A stretch of DNA of 64,000 bases from Bradyrhizobium sp. CCGB01. Lineage in GTDB: Bacteria > Pseudomonadota > Alphaproteobacteria > Rhizobiales > Xanthobacteraceae. Of this stretch, positions 47,990-56,461 are shown one piece after another. The notes below the pieces were generated by a model. The model was given only the letters and a program-made list of their open reading frames with translations, made no database searches and was not told where the DNA came from. The stretch lies in NCBI RefSeq assembly GCF_024199795.1, contig NZ_JANADK010000001.1:2356001-2420000 (forward strand), written 5' to 3'. The position numbers and the translations under genes were made by a program. Within the stretch, counting starts at the first letter, position 1. Each line of letters opens with the position of its first letter.

Positions 47990-48532
47990 ATGCGACCCGC
48001 GCAGATGGATCAGCTGGAATTTCCGATCATCATACGGCCGTTTACGGAAGAGGATGCAGAGCAGGTGCGTCTTCTATTCGTCAGGGTCAATCGGCTCCTC
48101 GCGCCTCCTCACATGGCGGAAGCGTTTGAGCAGTACATTGCAGTATCGCTGAACGAAGAAACTGGTCAGATAAGCCGGTACTACGGACGCCGGCAGGGCG
48201 GATTCTGGGTAGCCGTCGACGGCAAAAAAGTCGTTGGCATGTTTGGACTTGAACCTTCTTCATCTGCGGGGATGGAGTTGCGCCGCATGTACGTCGATCC
48301 AGAGGTTCGCCGCCGGGGTATCGCTCGCCAGATGTTGAGGTTCGCTGAAGACGAATGTCGCAAGCGCAGTTGTCCTCGGATCGATTTGAGCACCTCCGAG
48401 CTACAGCGCGAAGCACTTTCGCTCTACAGGGCCTCCGAATATCGATTGGTTCGTGAGGAGGTCGCCGTTTCACCCAGCAACAAAACCTTGGGCGGGGGCA
48501 TTCGGCGCTTTCATTTCACCAAGGAGCTGTAA
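47990..48532 (+). CDS. GNAT N-acetyltransferase
   Basis: 180 aa from ATG 47990; ATG 48005 is also possible, neither has a clear ribosome site. GNAT motif A MYVDPEVRRRGIARQML and motif B LSLYRASEYRLV are present. Starts 25 bases after the cyclase gene, so perhaps co-transcribed with it. Substrate unknown. Confidence 0.75.
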   Translation: MRPAQMDQLEFPIIIRPFTEEDAEQVRLLFVRVNRLLAPPHMAEAFEQYIAVSLNEETGQISRYYGRRQGGFWVAVDGKKVVGMFGLEPSSSAGMELRRMYVDPEVRRRGIARQMLRFAEDECRKRSCPRIDLSTSELQREALSLYRASEYRLVREEVAVSPSNKTLGGGIRRFHFTKEL

Positions 48533-48572
48533 TGTCCGAGGCGCCTTGTGGCCCTTCTGCGACATCCAGCGA

Positions 48573-48609
48573 TGTCCGCTATCGTGCCGTTCTTGGCGAG
48601 TAGCGGACA
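48573..48609. repeat. TGTCCGCTA inverted repeat near the right edge of the accessory segment
   Basis: Perfect 9-bp arms TGTCCGCTA / TAGCGGACA with a 19-base loop. Hairpins of this TGTCCGCT type are dispersed in Bradyrhizobium intergenic DNA. It lies between the last accessory gene and the DUF2158 gene. Confidence 0.55.
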
Positions 48610-48666
48610 TCACGCACGCCGGAGCCGAGCACTTCGATCCAGCTCGGCTGCGGTCGGAGGAGGCGC

Positions 48667-48891
48667 CTACTCGTCGTCTTCATCCTCGTCTTCGTCGTCC
48701 TCTTCCTCTTCCTCTTCCTCGTCGTCTTCCTCTTCCACCTGCACGAGCGTGGCCAGCGGCAGCGTCTCGCGGAACAGGTCGCCTTCCATGCCCATCCAGA
48801 GGCAGAGCACGTCGTCCTCTTTCACTTCGGCAACCGTCAGCGGCTGGCCGCCCGATTTCAGCATCACGACATCGCCGGCTTTCAATTCCAT
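48667..48891 (-). CDS. DUF2158 (YodC-like) protein with long acidic tail
   Basis: 74 aa from ATG 48891 with AAAGGA upstream. Residues 1-52 (KAGDVVMLKSGGQPLTVAEV ... CLWMGMEGDLFRETLPLATL) match the short DUF2158/YodC family. The last 22 residues contain only Glu and Asp. The tail is encoded by a GA/CT-rich microsatellite-like stretch and may vary in length between strains. Function unknown. Confidence 0.78.
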   Translation of the reverse strand: MELKAGDVVMLKSGGQPLTVAEVKEDDVLCLWMGMEGDLFRETLPLATLVQVEEEDDEEEEEEEDDEDEDEDDE

Positions 48892-48963
48892 GGATTGTCC
48901 TTTCGGGTTGATCGATCCGGAGGACGCTAGCAGGCGGTCATGACACGCTGAAAACGGGGCGAC

Positions 48964-49003
48964 TTCATCCTGGGTCCCGCCGCAGGCGGGCGTCTCGACA
49001 GAT
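48964..49003. repeat. Partial family D repeat
   Basis: TCATCCTGGGTCCCGCCGCA and GCGGGCGTCTCGA resemble one end of the family D element at 30076-30208, but the second half is not recognisable. It lies in the gap between the DUF2158 and HAD genes; a TGTTTTGCCCGACGGGTCAA segment further right (49063-49083) is another dispersed-looking motif. Confidence 0.4.
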
Positions 49004-49176
49004 GGCCGCAGGCGAAGACCGCTCGTGAGAAAGGCCGCGCCTGGCGATGATGGCATAGTACCCGTGTTTTGCCCGACGGGTCAAAGGATTTTCGGTAAAT
49101 CCGTAGGACCTTGATTTTGCAGCAGTCGGCTACTGTGCATGGGGTTGTTTTCGGTGTTTTGGTCTTTGAGCCCCGA

Positions 49177-49926
49177 TTACGGCTGGCTCGGCACCAGCTC
49201 GGTCAGCGAGCGGATGATGCGGTCGGGCTTGACGGACGAGCCTTCGGGCAGGCCGTCGCCATGCACGTCGATCCAGATCGCGTAGATGCCGAGACGCTGC
49301 GGCGTCACGACTTCCCATTCCAGATTGTCGCCGATCATCCAGGTGTCTTTCGCGGTGACGCCGAGCGCCTCCATCGCGTGCAGATAGGCGCGCTCCTCGG
49401 GCTTGCCGAAGCCGTGCTCGCCCTCGATCTGGATGTGATCGAAGCGATGCGTCAGCTCGAAGCGCTCGACCTTGGCACGCTGCATGTCGGCGGCGCCGTT
49501 GGTGACCAGCGCGAGCTTGACTCCATGGGCCTTGAACGCGTCGATCGCATCATGGGCGCCGGGGAAAACGAAGATTGCTTCTTCGCGATAGGTGGTGAAA
49601 CGGTCGGCGATCCGATCGGCGAGATCATCGGGGAGGGCGCGATGGCCGTCGGCGGCAAGCGCGGCGAAGCCGCCTCGCACCGTGAGCCGCCGTGCCTCGC
49701 CAAGCTTCATCCGCCAGAGCGGCTCCGCGGTCGACCAGAACTGCCGCGCATAGGCCAGCACCGCGGTTGCGACCTGCGGTGGCGGCAGCGGCGCCAGCTC
49801 GTCGGCGAATTCGTTGGCGATCGTGTTCCAGGCGATCTCGGGCCGGCCATAGGCCGACAGGATGGTGTCGTCCATGTCGATCAGCATGGCGCGCGGCAGC
49901 GGCTTTGATGCGGGTTTCACAGTCAT
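49177..49926 (-). CDS. HAD-family hydrolase
   Basis: 249 aa from ATG 49926, which overlaps the hemF stop by four bases (ATGA); another ATG six bases earlier is possible. The HAD motif I DMDDT (D17, D19) is followed by motif II LVTNGA, motif III KPEERAY region and motif [10 protein letters not shown]. It is a haloacid-dehalogenase-type phosphatase; the substrate is not predictable. Co-transcribed with hemF. Confidence 0.85.
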   Translation of the reverse strand: MTVKPASKPLPRAMLIDMDDTILSAYGRPEIAWNTIANEFADELAPLPPPQVATAVLAYARQFWSTAEPLWRMKLGEARRLTVRGGFAALAADGHRALPDDLADRIADRFTTYREEAIFVFPGAHDAIDAFKAHGVKLALVTNGAADMQRAKVERFELTHRFDHIQIEGEHGFGKPEERAYLHAMEALGVTAKDTWMIGDNLEWEVVTPQRLGIYAIWIDVHGDGLPEGSSVKPDRIIRSLTELVPSQP

Positions 49927-50810
49927 GGCCATTTCACCTCCGGCGGCAGCGACGACAGGATCGAATCCACATTGCCGCCGGTCTTGAGTCCGAAGATGGT
50001 GCCGCGGTCGTAGAGCAGGTTGAACTCGACATAGCGGCCGCGCCGGATCAATTGCTCCTCGCGATCATCAGCGGTCCAGCTCGTCGCGAAATTGCGCCGC
50101 ACGATCTCAGGATAGATTTTCAGGAAGGCGCGGCCGACATCCTGGGTGAAGGCGAGGTCGGCGTCCCAGTCGCCGCTGTCGTGCCAATCGTAGAAGATGC
50201 CGCCGATGCCGCGCGCCTCTTTCCGGTGCGGCAGGTAGAAATACTCGTCGCACCATTTTTTGTACTTGTCGTAATCGGCAACCCCGTTGGGCTGCGTGCA
50301 GGCCTCCTCCATCGCGGCGTGGAAGGCGAGCGTGTCGGCATCGTCCTGCGAGCGCCGGCGGTCGAGCACCGGCGTGAGATCGGCGCCGCCGCCGAACCAG
50401 GCTTTTGTGGTGACGACGAAGCGCGTGTTCATGTGCACGGCAGGGACGTGCGGATTGCGGTGATGCGCGATCAGCGAGATGCCGGAGGCCCAGAACTTCG
50501 GGTCGTCTGCCGCGCCCGGAATCTGCGCGCGAAACTCGGGCGCGAATTCGCCGTGCACGGTCGAGCAATGCACGCCGACCTTCTCGAACAGGCGACCGGA
50601 CATCATCGACATCATGCCGCCGCCGCCGGGCGCACCGGTATGATCGGTGCGCTGCCAGGGCGTGCGCTTGAAGCGGCCGGCATCCCCGGGATAGAGGCTT
50701 TGCGGCGCGTCGTCCTCCAGCCGCTCGAAGCTCGCGCAGATGTCGTCGCGCAGGCGCTCGAACCAGGCGCGGGCGCGCGTCTTGCGGTCGTCGATTGTTG
50801 AAACGTCCAT
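49923..50810 (-). CDS. hemF: Oxygen-dependent coproporphyrinogen III oxidase
   Basis: 295 aa from ATG 50810 (a longer frame upstream is not conserved). Contains the family's [17 protein letters not shown] and [10 protein letters not shown] motifs and [18 protein letters not shown]. It decarboxylates coproporphyrinogen III to protoporphyrinogen IX using O2 in heme synthesis. Followed by the HAD gene with an ATGA overlap. A family F repeat lies just before its start. Confidence 0.95.
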   Translation of the reverse strand: MDVSTIDDRKTRARAWFERLRDDICASFERLEDDAPQSLYPGDAGRFKRTPWQRTDHTGAPGGGGMMSMMSGRLFEKVGVHCSTVHGEFAPEFRAQIPGAADDPKFWASGISLIAHHRNPHVPAVHMNTRFVVTTKAWFGGGADLTPVLDRRRSQDDADTLAFHAAMEEACTQPNGVADYDKYKKWCDEYFYLPHRKEARGIGGIFYDWHDSGDWDADLAFTQDVGRAFLKIYPEIVRRNFATSWTADDREEQLIRRGRYVEFNLLYDRGTIFGLKTGGNVDSILSSLPPEVKWP

Positions 50811-50833
50811 ATCCAATTCCCGAACGAGCCTGC

Positions 50834-50924
50834 CGTAGGGTGGGCAAAGGCGCCCCTGCGCCGTGCCCACCATCTTTCACCGTCATCTCGAATGGTGGGC
50901 ACGCTGCGCTTTGCCCACCCTACG
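50834..50924. repeat. Palindromic intergenic repeat, family F
   Basis: Outer arms CGTAGGGTGGGCAAAG and CTTTGCCCACCCTACG (perfect 16 bp) with inner arms GTGCCCACCAT and ATGGTGGGCAC. Sits between hemF and queD and may be transcribed from queD. Confidence 0.85.
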
Positions 50925-50939
50925 AGACCGAGATCGTAA

Positions 50940-51305
50940 CTAGCCCTGCGGACCGTAGTAGGTGCAGCTCTCGTTGCAACTGTCGCGGTGGATGCTGACG
51001 CGGGTCAGCTTGCCGATATGCTGGAGCCGCTCCCAGACGAAGCGCGAGAGGTTTTCCAGCGTCGGTGTGCCCAGCGCCTCGATCTTGTTGAGGTATTTGT
51101 GGTCCAGCGTCAGCCGGACGTCCTCGATGGCGCGCTGGACGAGGCCGAGATCGACCACCATGCCGGTCGCAGGGTCGGGCGTGCCGCGCAACGTCACCTC
51201 GGCGCGGAAGGAGTGGCCGTGGATCTCTTCGCTGGCCGCACCGAACGTCGTTCCCGACAATGAATGTGCCGCCTCGAAGCGGAACGATTTGGTCAATTCC
51301 CACAT
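50940..51305 (-). CDS. queD: 6-carboxytetrahydropterin synthase homolog (QueD-like, altered active site)
   Basis: 121 aa from ATG 51305. The zinc ligands are conserved: H14 (FEAAHSL) and H29, H31 (IHGHSF). The Asp-His pair D68-H69 (LDHKYLN) is also present. However, the position of the catalytic Cys of E. coli QueD (KCGRLHGH) reads SEEIHGH, with S25 in its place, and the pterin-anchoring Glu of KETC is Asp (D108, RDSC). Both substitutions are unusual. It lies 16 bases behind queE, which supports a role in the queuosine pathway. Confidence 0.82.
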   Translation of the reverse strand: MWELTKSFRFEAAHSLSGTTFGAASEEIHGHSFRAEVTLRGTPDPATGMVVDLGLVQRAIEDVRLTLDHKYLNKIEALGTPTLENLSRFVWERLQHIGKLTRVSIHRDSCNESCTYYGPQG

Positions 51306-51321
51306 CTGTTCGAAAACCAAT

Positions 51322-51954
51322 CTATCTGATGCCGAGCGATTTATGCGTCTGCACGCTCAGCCGCCATTGCGGATGATTCAGGCAATAGTCGATCGCGCGC
51401 GCGGTGTTCTCGATGACCTCGGGGCCGTCCATTGGCTGGAGCGAGAAGCGCTCGAAGGCGAGGTCCTCGAAGGTCTCGGGCGCGGCGAGGGCCTGCGGAT
51501 AGACCAGCTTCAGCTCGTGGCCGCGGCGCAGGACGAGCTCGCTGCCGCCCTTGGGGCTGACGCAGATCCAGTCGAGCCCCGCGGGCGGCTCGATGGTGCC
51601 GTTGGTCTCGACGCCGATCTCGAAGCCTCTCGCATGGAGCGCATCGACCAGCGCGGCATCGACCTGGAGCAGCGGCTCGCCGCCGGTGAGCACCACGTAG
51701 CGGTTGGCGGTGGAGGCCGCCCATTGCGCGGCGATGGTGTCGGCGAGTTCCGCGGCCGTGGCATAGCGGCCGCCGAGCGTGCCGTCGGTCCCGACGAAGT
51801 CCGTGTCGCAGAATTTGCAGGTCGCGCCCGCGCGGTCGGCCTCGCGGCCGCTCCAGAGGTTGCAGCCGGCAAAACGGCAGAACACGGACGCGCGCCCGGC
51901 ATGGGCGCCTTCGCCTTGCAGGGTCAGGAAGATTTCCTTGACCGCGTAACTCAA
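51322..51954 (-). CDS. queE: 7-carboxy-7-deazaguanine synthase QueE
   Basis: 210 aa radical-SAM enzyme. The cysteine motif is C31-X14-C46-X2-C49 (CNLW...CKFCD), which is the QueE-specific spacing instead of the usual CX3CX2C, and GGEP follows. It converts 6-carboxytetrahydropterin to 7-carboxy-7-deazaguanine, the step after QueD. The adjacent queD gene is expected. queC and queF are not in the window. Confidence 0.93.
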   Translation of the reverse strand: MSYAVKEIFLTLQGEGAHAGRASVFCRFAGCNLWSGREADRAGATCKFCDTDFVGTDGTLGGRYATAAELADTIAAQWAASTANRYVVLTGGEPLLQVDAALVDALHARGFEIGVETNGTIEPPAGLDWICVSPKGGSELVLRRGHELKLVYPQALAAPETFEDLAFERFSLQPMDGPEVIENTARAIDYCLNHPQWRLSVQTHKSLGIR

Positions 51955-51970
51955 CCGTCTCTCCTCAAAT

Positions 51971-52432
51971 TCATGGGCCGTTGGGGTTCCGGAGCTGCCG
52001 CAGTGCCTCGCCTGCGGCCATCGCCGCGGTCATGGCCACATTGAGCGACCGCAGCCCCGCCGTGATCGGGATTACCAGCCGGGCGTCCGCAGCCTCGACC
52101 ACCGCCTCGGTGACGCCGGCGCTCTCGCGCCCGAATAGCAGGATGTCCGACGTCTGGTAATGAAAATCGCGGTAGTCGGTGGCCCCTTTGGTGGTGAACA
52201 GCAGCAGCCGGTAGCCTTGTGCCGCGCGCCAGTCCTCGAACCTGGTCCAGGAGTCGTGCCTGCTGAGGCTGACATGGTCGAGGTAATCCATTCCCGCCCG
52301 GCGGAACAAGCGGTCGGAGACCGGGAAGCCCGCTGGCTCGATGATATGGGCGGCGATCCCCAGACAGGCGCAGAGCCTGAGAATCGTGCCGGTGTTCTGA
52401 GCGATGTCGGGTTGGAAAAGCGCGATCTGCAT
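51971..52432 (-). CDS. trmL: tRNA (cytidine(34)-2'-O)-methyltransferase
   Basis: 153 aa SPOUT-class enzyme from ATG 52432. The IALFQPDIAQNTGTILRLCACLG opening, LLFGRESAGV and ITAGLRSLNVAMTAA segments form the trefoil knot that binds SAM. Methylates the wobble nucleotide of tRNA-Leu in E. coli. It precedes queE on the same strand (16 bases), so tRNA-modification genes may share a transcript. An upstream extension to 52507 is not conserved. Confidence 0.9.
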   Translation of the reverse strand: MQIALFQPDIAQNTGTILRLCACLGIAAHIIEPAGFPVSDRLFRRAGMDYLDHVSLSRHDSWTRFEDWRAAQGYRLLLFTTKGATDYRDFHYQTSDILLFGRESAGVTEAVVEAADARLVIPITAGLRSLNVAMTAAMAAGEALRQLRNPNGP

Positions 52433-52711
52433 GGGCTGTATCGGGGTCGGTGCGGGCCGGAAATGTCTCAATAAAACATCGCTGGCCGCGGAATTCGTGC
52501 ATTGCACGCCCCCACGCCGTTAGCGGGCTTGCGCTCGCCCGGCAAGGGTGCCAATAGAACGATTCTGGACTGCTGTTTTCGCCCTTGTTTTGGTGGGGAC
52601 AAGTGAAGTTCTGCCGCCGCGGGGGGCCGCGGGCGCCGGCAGATCGTTCTGGGGACCTTGGGGGCCTCCGGAGCGGTTCCGTCGGCAGCATAAGAAGAAA
52701 GGGTTGGAATC

Positions 52712-53242
52712 GTGACGACAGCGTCTTCGGCGGACCATCCGACACGCCGTGATTTCTTATTCGTTGCAACGGGGGCAGCTGCAGCAGTAGGGGGCGCAGC
52801 TGCGCTCTGGCCCTTCATCTCTCAAATGAATCCTGATGCGTCGACCATCGCCGCCGGTGCGCCGATCGAGGTCGATCTCAGCCCGGTCGCCGAGGGGCAG
52901 GACATCAAGGTGTTCTGGCGCGGCAAGCCGATCTACATCAGCCACCGCACCAAGAAGCAGATCGACGAGGCGCGCGCCGTCAACGTGGCGAGCCTGCCCG
53001 ATCCGCAGTCCGACGAGGCCCGGGTCAAGCCCGGCCACGAGCAGTGGCTGGTCGTGATCGGTATCTGCACCCATCTCGGCTGCATCCCGATCGCCCATGA
53101 GGGCAATTACGACGGGTTCTTCTGCCCCTGCCATGGTTCGCAGTACGATTCGTCCGGCCGCATCCGCCAGGGGCCCGCGCCCGCGAACCTGCCGGTGCCG
53201 CCGTACCAGTTCGTTTCCGACACCAAAATCCAGATCGGCTGA
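52712..53242 (+). CDS. petA: Rieske iron-sulfur subunit of the cytochrome bc1 complex
   Basis: 176 aa from GTG 52712 (AAAGGG upstream). A twin-arginine-type TRRDFLF segment precedes the single anchor helix (residues 17-37). The Rieske motifs are C119-T-H121-LGC124 and C138-PC140-H141; C119/H121/C138/H141 ligate the 2Fe-2S cluster and C124-C140 form the disulfide. It passes electrons from quinol to cytochrome c1. The fused b/c1 gene follows 62 bases later. Confidence 0.95.
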   Translation: MTTASSADHPTRRDFLFVATGAAAAVGGAAALWPFISQMNPDASTIAAGAPIEVDLSPVAEGQDIKVFWRGKPIYISHRTKKQIDEARAVNVASLPDPQSDEARVKPGHEQWLVVIGICTHLGCIPIAHEGNYDGFFCPCHGSQYDSSGRIRQGPAPANLPVPPYQFVSDTKIQIG

Positions 53243-53304
53243 GCTTCGGACCTTCGTCCGAAGCCTCGCGCCGTCTCGTCGTTTTATTTCCTCAGGATCG
53301 CATC

Positions 53305-55368
53305 ATGAGCGGACCATCCGACTACCAGCCGAGCAATCCGGCCCTGCAATGGATCGAGCGGCGCCTGCCGATCATCGGCCTCGTCCATTCCTCCTTCGTC
53401 GTCTATCCCACCCCGCGCAACCTGAACTACTGGTGGACCTTCGGCGCCATTCTCTCCTTCATGCTGGGGATGCAGATCCTGACCGGCGTGGTCCTGGCGA
53501 TGCACTACACGCCGCACGCCGATCTCGCCTTCAAGTCGATCGAGCTGATCGTCCGCGACGTCAATTACGGCTGGCTGCTGCGCAACATGCACGCCTGCGG
53601 CGCGTCGATGTTCTTCTTCGCGGTCTACGTCCACATGCTGCGTGGCCTCTATTACGGCTCCTACAAGGAGCCGCGCGAGGTGCTCTGGATCCTCGGCGTC
53701 ATCATCTACCTCCTGATGATGGCGACGGGCTTCATGGGCTACGTGCTGCCGTGGGGCCAGATGAGCTTCTGGGGCGCCACCGTCATCACCAACCTGTTCT
53801 CCGCCATTCCTTATGTCGGCGAGAGCATCGTGACGCTGCTGTGGGGCGGCTATTCGGTCGGCAACCCGACGCTGAATCGCTTCTTCTCGCTGCACTATCT
53901 GCTGCCGTTCCTGATCGCGGGCGTCGTCGTGCTCCACGTCTGGGCGCTGCACGTCGCCGGCCAGAACAATCCTGACGGCGTCGAGCCGAAGACGGAAAAG
54001 GACACGGTGCCGTTCACGCCGCACGCGACGATCAAGGATGGCTTCGGCGTCGCCTGCTTCCTGCTGCTCTACGCCTGGTTCATCTTCTACATGCCGAACT
54101 ATCTCGGCGACGCCGACAACTACATTCCGGCGAACCCGGGCGTGACCCCGCCGCACATCGTGCCGGAATGGTATTACCTGCCGTTCTACGCGATCCTGCG
54201 CTCGATCCCGAACAAGCTCGCGGGCGTCATCGGGATGTTCTCGGCGATCATCATCCTGTGCTTCCTGCCCTGGCTGGACAGCGCCCGGACGCGGTCGTCG
54301 AAGTATCGTCCGCTCGCCAAGCAGTTCTTCTGGATCTTCGTCGCGGTCTGCATCCTGCTCGGTTATCTCGGTGCGCAGCCGCCGGAAGGCATCTACGTGA
54401 TCGCCGGCCGCATCCTGACGGTCTGCTACTTCGCCTACTTCCTGATCGTGTTGCCGCTGCTCTCGCGCATCGAGACGCCGCGGCCGGTGCCGAACTCGAT
54501 CTCGGAGGCGATCCTGAGCAAGGGCGGCAAGGCGGTGGCTTCCGTGATGGTCGCGATCGTCGCCGCCGGCGCGCTGCTCCTCGGCAGCATGCAGGATGCG
54601 CGTGCGTCCGAAGGCAGCGACCAGCCTCCGGGCAACAAATGGTCCTTCTCGGGCCCTTTCGGTAAGTACGACCGCGGCGCGCTTCAGCGTGGTCTCAAGG
54701 TCTACAAGGAAGTCTGCGCCAGCTGCCACGGCCTGTCCTTCATCGCCTTCCGCAACCTCGCGGAAGCTGGCGGCCCCGGCTATTCGGTGGCGCAGGCGGC
54801 GGCATTTGCCTCCGACTACAAGATCAAGGACGGTCCGAACGATGCGGGTGACATGTTCGAGCGCCCGGGTCGCCCGGCGGACTACTTCCCCTCGCCATTC
54901 GCGAACGAGCAGGCCGCGCGTGCGGCGAACGGCGGCGCGGCTCCGCCCGACCTGTCGCTGATCACCAAGGCGCGCTCCTACAAGCGCGGCTTCCCGATGT
55001 TCATCTTCGACTTCTTCACCCAGTACCAGGAGCAGGGCCCGGACTACGTCTCGGCGGTGCTCCAGGGGTTTGAGGAGAAGGTGCCGGAGGGTGTGACCAT
55101 CCCGGAGGGCTCCTACTACAACAAGTACTTCCCGGGTCACGCCATCAAGATGCCGAAGCCGCTCAACGACGGCCAGGTGACTTATGACGATGGCTCGCCG
55201 ACCACGGTCGCGCAATATGCCAAGGACGTCACCACGTTCCTGATGTGGACCGCCGAGCCGCACATGGAAGCGCGCAAGCGCCTCGGCTTCCAGGTGTTCG
55301 TGTTCCTGATCATCTTCGCCGGCCTGATGTACTTCACCAAGAAGAAGGTCTGGGCCGACTCCCACTAA
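53305..55368 (+). CDS. fbcH: Fused cytochrome b and cytochrome c1 (FbcH)
   Basis: 687 aa. Residues 1-410 are cytochrome b (eight membrane helices, heme ligand segments such as [12 protein letters not shown] and the quinol-site [12 protein letters not shown]). After a linker with a signal-like helix ([25 protein letters not shown]) cytochrome c1 follows, with heme motif C471-A-S-C474-H475 and a C-terminal anchor. The precursor is cleaved into b and c1 in Bradyrhizobium (established for this genus). Same operon as petA. Confidence 0.95.
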   Translation: MSGPSDYQPSNPALQWIERRLPIIGLVHSSFVVYPTPRNLNYWWTFGAILSFMLGMQILTGVVLAMHYTPHADLAFKSIELIVRDVNYGWLLRNMHACGASMFFFAVYVHMLRGLYYGSYKEPREVLWILGVIIYLLMMATGFMGYVLPWGQMSFWGATVITNLFSAIPYVGESIVTLLWGGYSVGNPTLNRFFSLHYLLPFLIAGVVVLHVWALHVAGQNNPDGVEPKTEKDTVPFTPHATIKDGFGVACFLLLYAWFIFYMPNYLGDADNYIPANPGVTPPHIVPEWYYLPFYAILRSIPNKLAGVIGMFSAIIILCFLPWLDSARTRSSKYRPLAKQFFWIFVAVCILLGYLGAQPPEGIYVIAGRILTVCYFAYFLIVLPLLSRIETPRPVPNSISEAILSKGGKAVASVMVAIVAAGALLLGSMQDARASEGSDQPPGNKWSFSGPFGKYDRGALQRGLKVYKEVCASCHGLSFIAFRNLAEAGGPGYSVAQAAAFASDYKIKDGPNDAGDMFERPGRPADYFPSPFANEQAARAANGGAAPPDLSLITKARSYKRGFPMFIFDFFTQYQEQGPDYVSAVLQGFEEKVPEGVTIPEGSYYNKYFPGHAIKMPKPLNDGQVTYDDGSPTTVAQYAKDVTTFLMWTAEPHMEARKRLGFQVFVFLIIFAGLMYFTKKKVWADSH

Positions 55369-55398
55369 GGGCGGCGCGAGGACGAAACGAGAAACGAA

Positions 55399-55425
55399 GA
55401 AGCCCCCGCGAGGGGGCTTTTTTGT
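55399..55425 (+). terminator. Terminator of petA-fbcH
   Basis: Stem AAGCCCCC / GGGGGCTT with a short GCGA loop, followed by TTTTTTGTTGG. It begins 31 bases after the fbcH stop codon. Confidence 0.9.
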
Positions 55426-55521
55426 TGGACACGCGCGTGTGTTGTCTGGCGCGATTGCCTATCGCGCTTGCAGCGGCCAAAATACCGCCAACCTCTCCCC
55501 CAGAACTCGTCGGAGGACACC

Positions 55522-56196
55522 ATGGGAACCGCCATCACCTTCAAGCGCCCGGACGGCAAGGACGCCTCCGGCTATCTCGCCAACGCTGCGCGCGGCAACG
55601 CGCCGGGCGTGGTCGTGATCCAGGAGTGGTGGGGGCTGTCGGACCAGATCAAGGGCCTGTGCGACCGCTTTGCCCTGGCCGGTTTCGACGCGCTGGCGCC
55701 CGATCTCTACAAGGGCAAGGTGGTGCCGTATCACGACACGGATTCCGCCAACAAGGAGATGAACTCGCTCGACTTCATGGATGCGACCACGCAGACGGTG
55801 CGCGGCGCCACGCAATACCTGTCGCGCAACGGCGCCAAGGTCGGCCTGACCGGTTTCTGCCTCGGCGGCGCCGTGACCATCATCGGCGCGACCAAGATTC
55901 CGGAGCTTGCCGCCGGCGTCGTGTTCTACGGCATCCCGCCGGAGCAGGCGGCCAAGCCCGCCGACGTCAAGATCCCGCTCCAGGCCCATTTCGCCAACAA
56001 GGACGATTGGTGCACGCCGGACCTCGTCAACGGCTTCGAAAAGGCCATGAAGGCCGCCGGCAAGTCGCTCGAGCTGTTCCGCTATGACGCCGAGCACGCC
56101 TTCGTCAACGAGCAGCGCCAGGCCGTACACGACCGCGAAGCCGCCGAGCTCGCCTGGGGCAGGGCGACGGAGTTTTTCCGGAAGCATCTGGGCTGA
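55522..56196 (+). CDS. Dienelactone hydrolase family protein
   Basis: 224 aa from ATG 55522 with GGAGGA upstream. Alpha/beta hydrolase with the Cys nucleophile in GFCLGG (C113), the Asp in NKDD (about 161-162) and the His in EHAF (H192). Related to chlorocatechol-pathway dienelactone hydrolases, but no catabolic genes are adjacent, so the true substrate is unknown. Follows the fbcH terminator, so separately transcribed. Confidence 0.88.
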   Translation: MGTAITFKRPDGKDASGYLANAARGNAPGVVVIQEWWGLSDQIKGLCDRFALAGFDALAPDLYKGKVVPYHDTDSANKEMNSLDFMDATTQTVRGATQYLSRNGAKVGLTGFCLGGAVTIIGATKIPELAAGVVFYGIPPEQAAKPADVKIPLQAHFANKDDWCTPDLVNGFEKAMKAAGKSLELFRYDAEHAFVNEQRQAVHDREAAELAWGRATEFFRKHLG

Positions 56197-56211
56197 CCGC
56201 GTCTGATCTGT

Positions 56212-56247
56212 GGCCCGGATTGCGCTTCGCTCGATCCGGGCTACGGC
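56212..56247. repeat. Short palindromic intergenic element
   Basis: GCCCGGATTGCGCTTCGCTCGATCCGGGC region with arms GCCCGGAT / ATCCGGGC around an internal GCGCTTCGC hairpin. A short REP-like element immediately upstream of the trp promoter. Confidence 0.6.
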
Positions 56248-56260
56248 ACCGTGGCCACCC

Positions 56261-56290
56261 TTGACGCCGTCCCCGCGCCATGGTGAGTAT
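56261..56290 (+). promoter_or_regulatory. Candidate promoter of trpL-trpE(G)
   Basis: A TTGACG hexamer at 56261-56266 with a TGAGTA/GAGTAT -10-like word 17-18 bases later. Transcription would start at or just before the trpL ATG at 56298, as in Sinorhizobium meliloti, where the trp leader is leaderless or nearly so. The -10 is weak; assignment is by position. Confidence 0.4.
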
Positions 56291-56297
56291 CCGCCCC

Positions 56298-56345
56298 ATG
56301 AGCACCGCCGTCCGCCCAGCCCGTCTTTGGTGGCGCACCTCCTGA
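56298..56345 (+). CDS. trpL: trp operon leader peptide TrpL
   Basis: A 15-codon frame, MSTAVRPARLWWRTS, ending in TGA, with two adjacent Trp codons at positions 11-12. It lies 117 bases upstream of trpE(G). Tandem Trp codons in a short frame before a trp biosynthesis gene are the hallmark of ribosome-mediated attenuation. No strong Shine-Dalgarno; likely translated from the transcript 5' end. Confidence 0.8.
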   Translation: MSTAVRPARLWWRTS

Positions 56346-56372
56346 AGAGGTGGCCGGTGCGATTTCTTTTCT
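56334..56372 (+). promoter_or_regulatory. trp attenuator: mutually exclusive hairpins
   Basis: Perfect arms CGCACC (56334-56339) and GGTGCG (56356-56361), followed by ATTTCTTTTCTC, make a terminator-like hairpin. Overlapping arms CACCTC (56336-56341) and GAGGTG (56347-56352) form an alternative. Both start inside the leader-peptide frame, immediately after the Trp codons, so ribosome stalling there would choose between them. Further 3' segments may take part. Confidence 0.6.
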
Positions 56373-56461
56373 CAAAATCGTCGAAGGTCGCCCACGCAGT
56401 GCGGCGGCCTGATCGTTTGTCCTGTGTGGCGTTCCCTCGGCAAGTTTCGTAAGAGGACCCC

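Noticed and set aside
53284..55365. 693-aa open frame antisense to fbcH
   Set aside because: Arg/Asp/Glu-rich antisense frame over the cytochrome b/c1 gene; no domain and no ribosome site.
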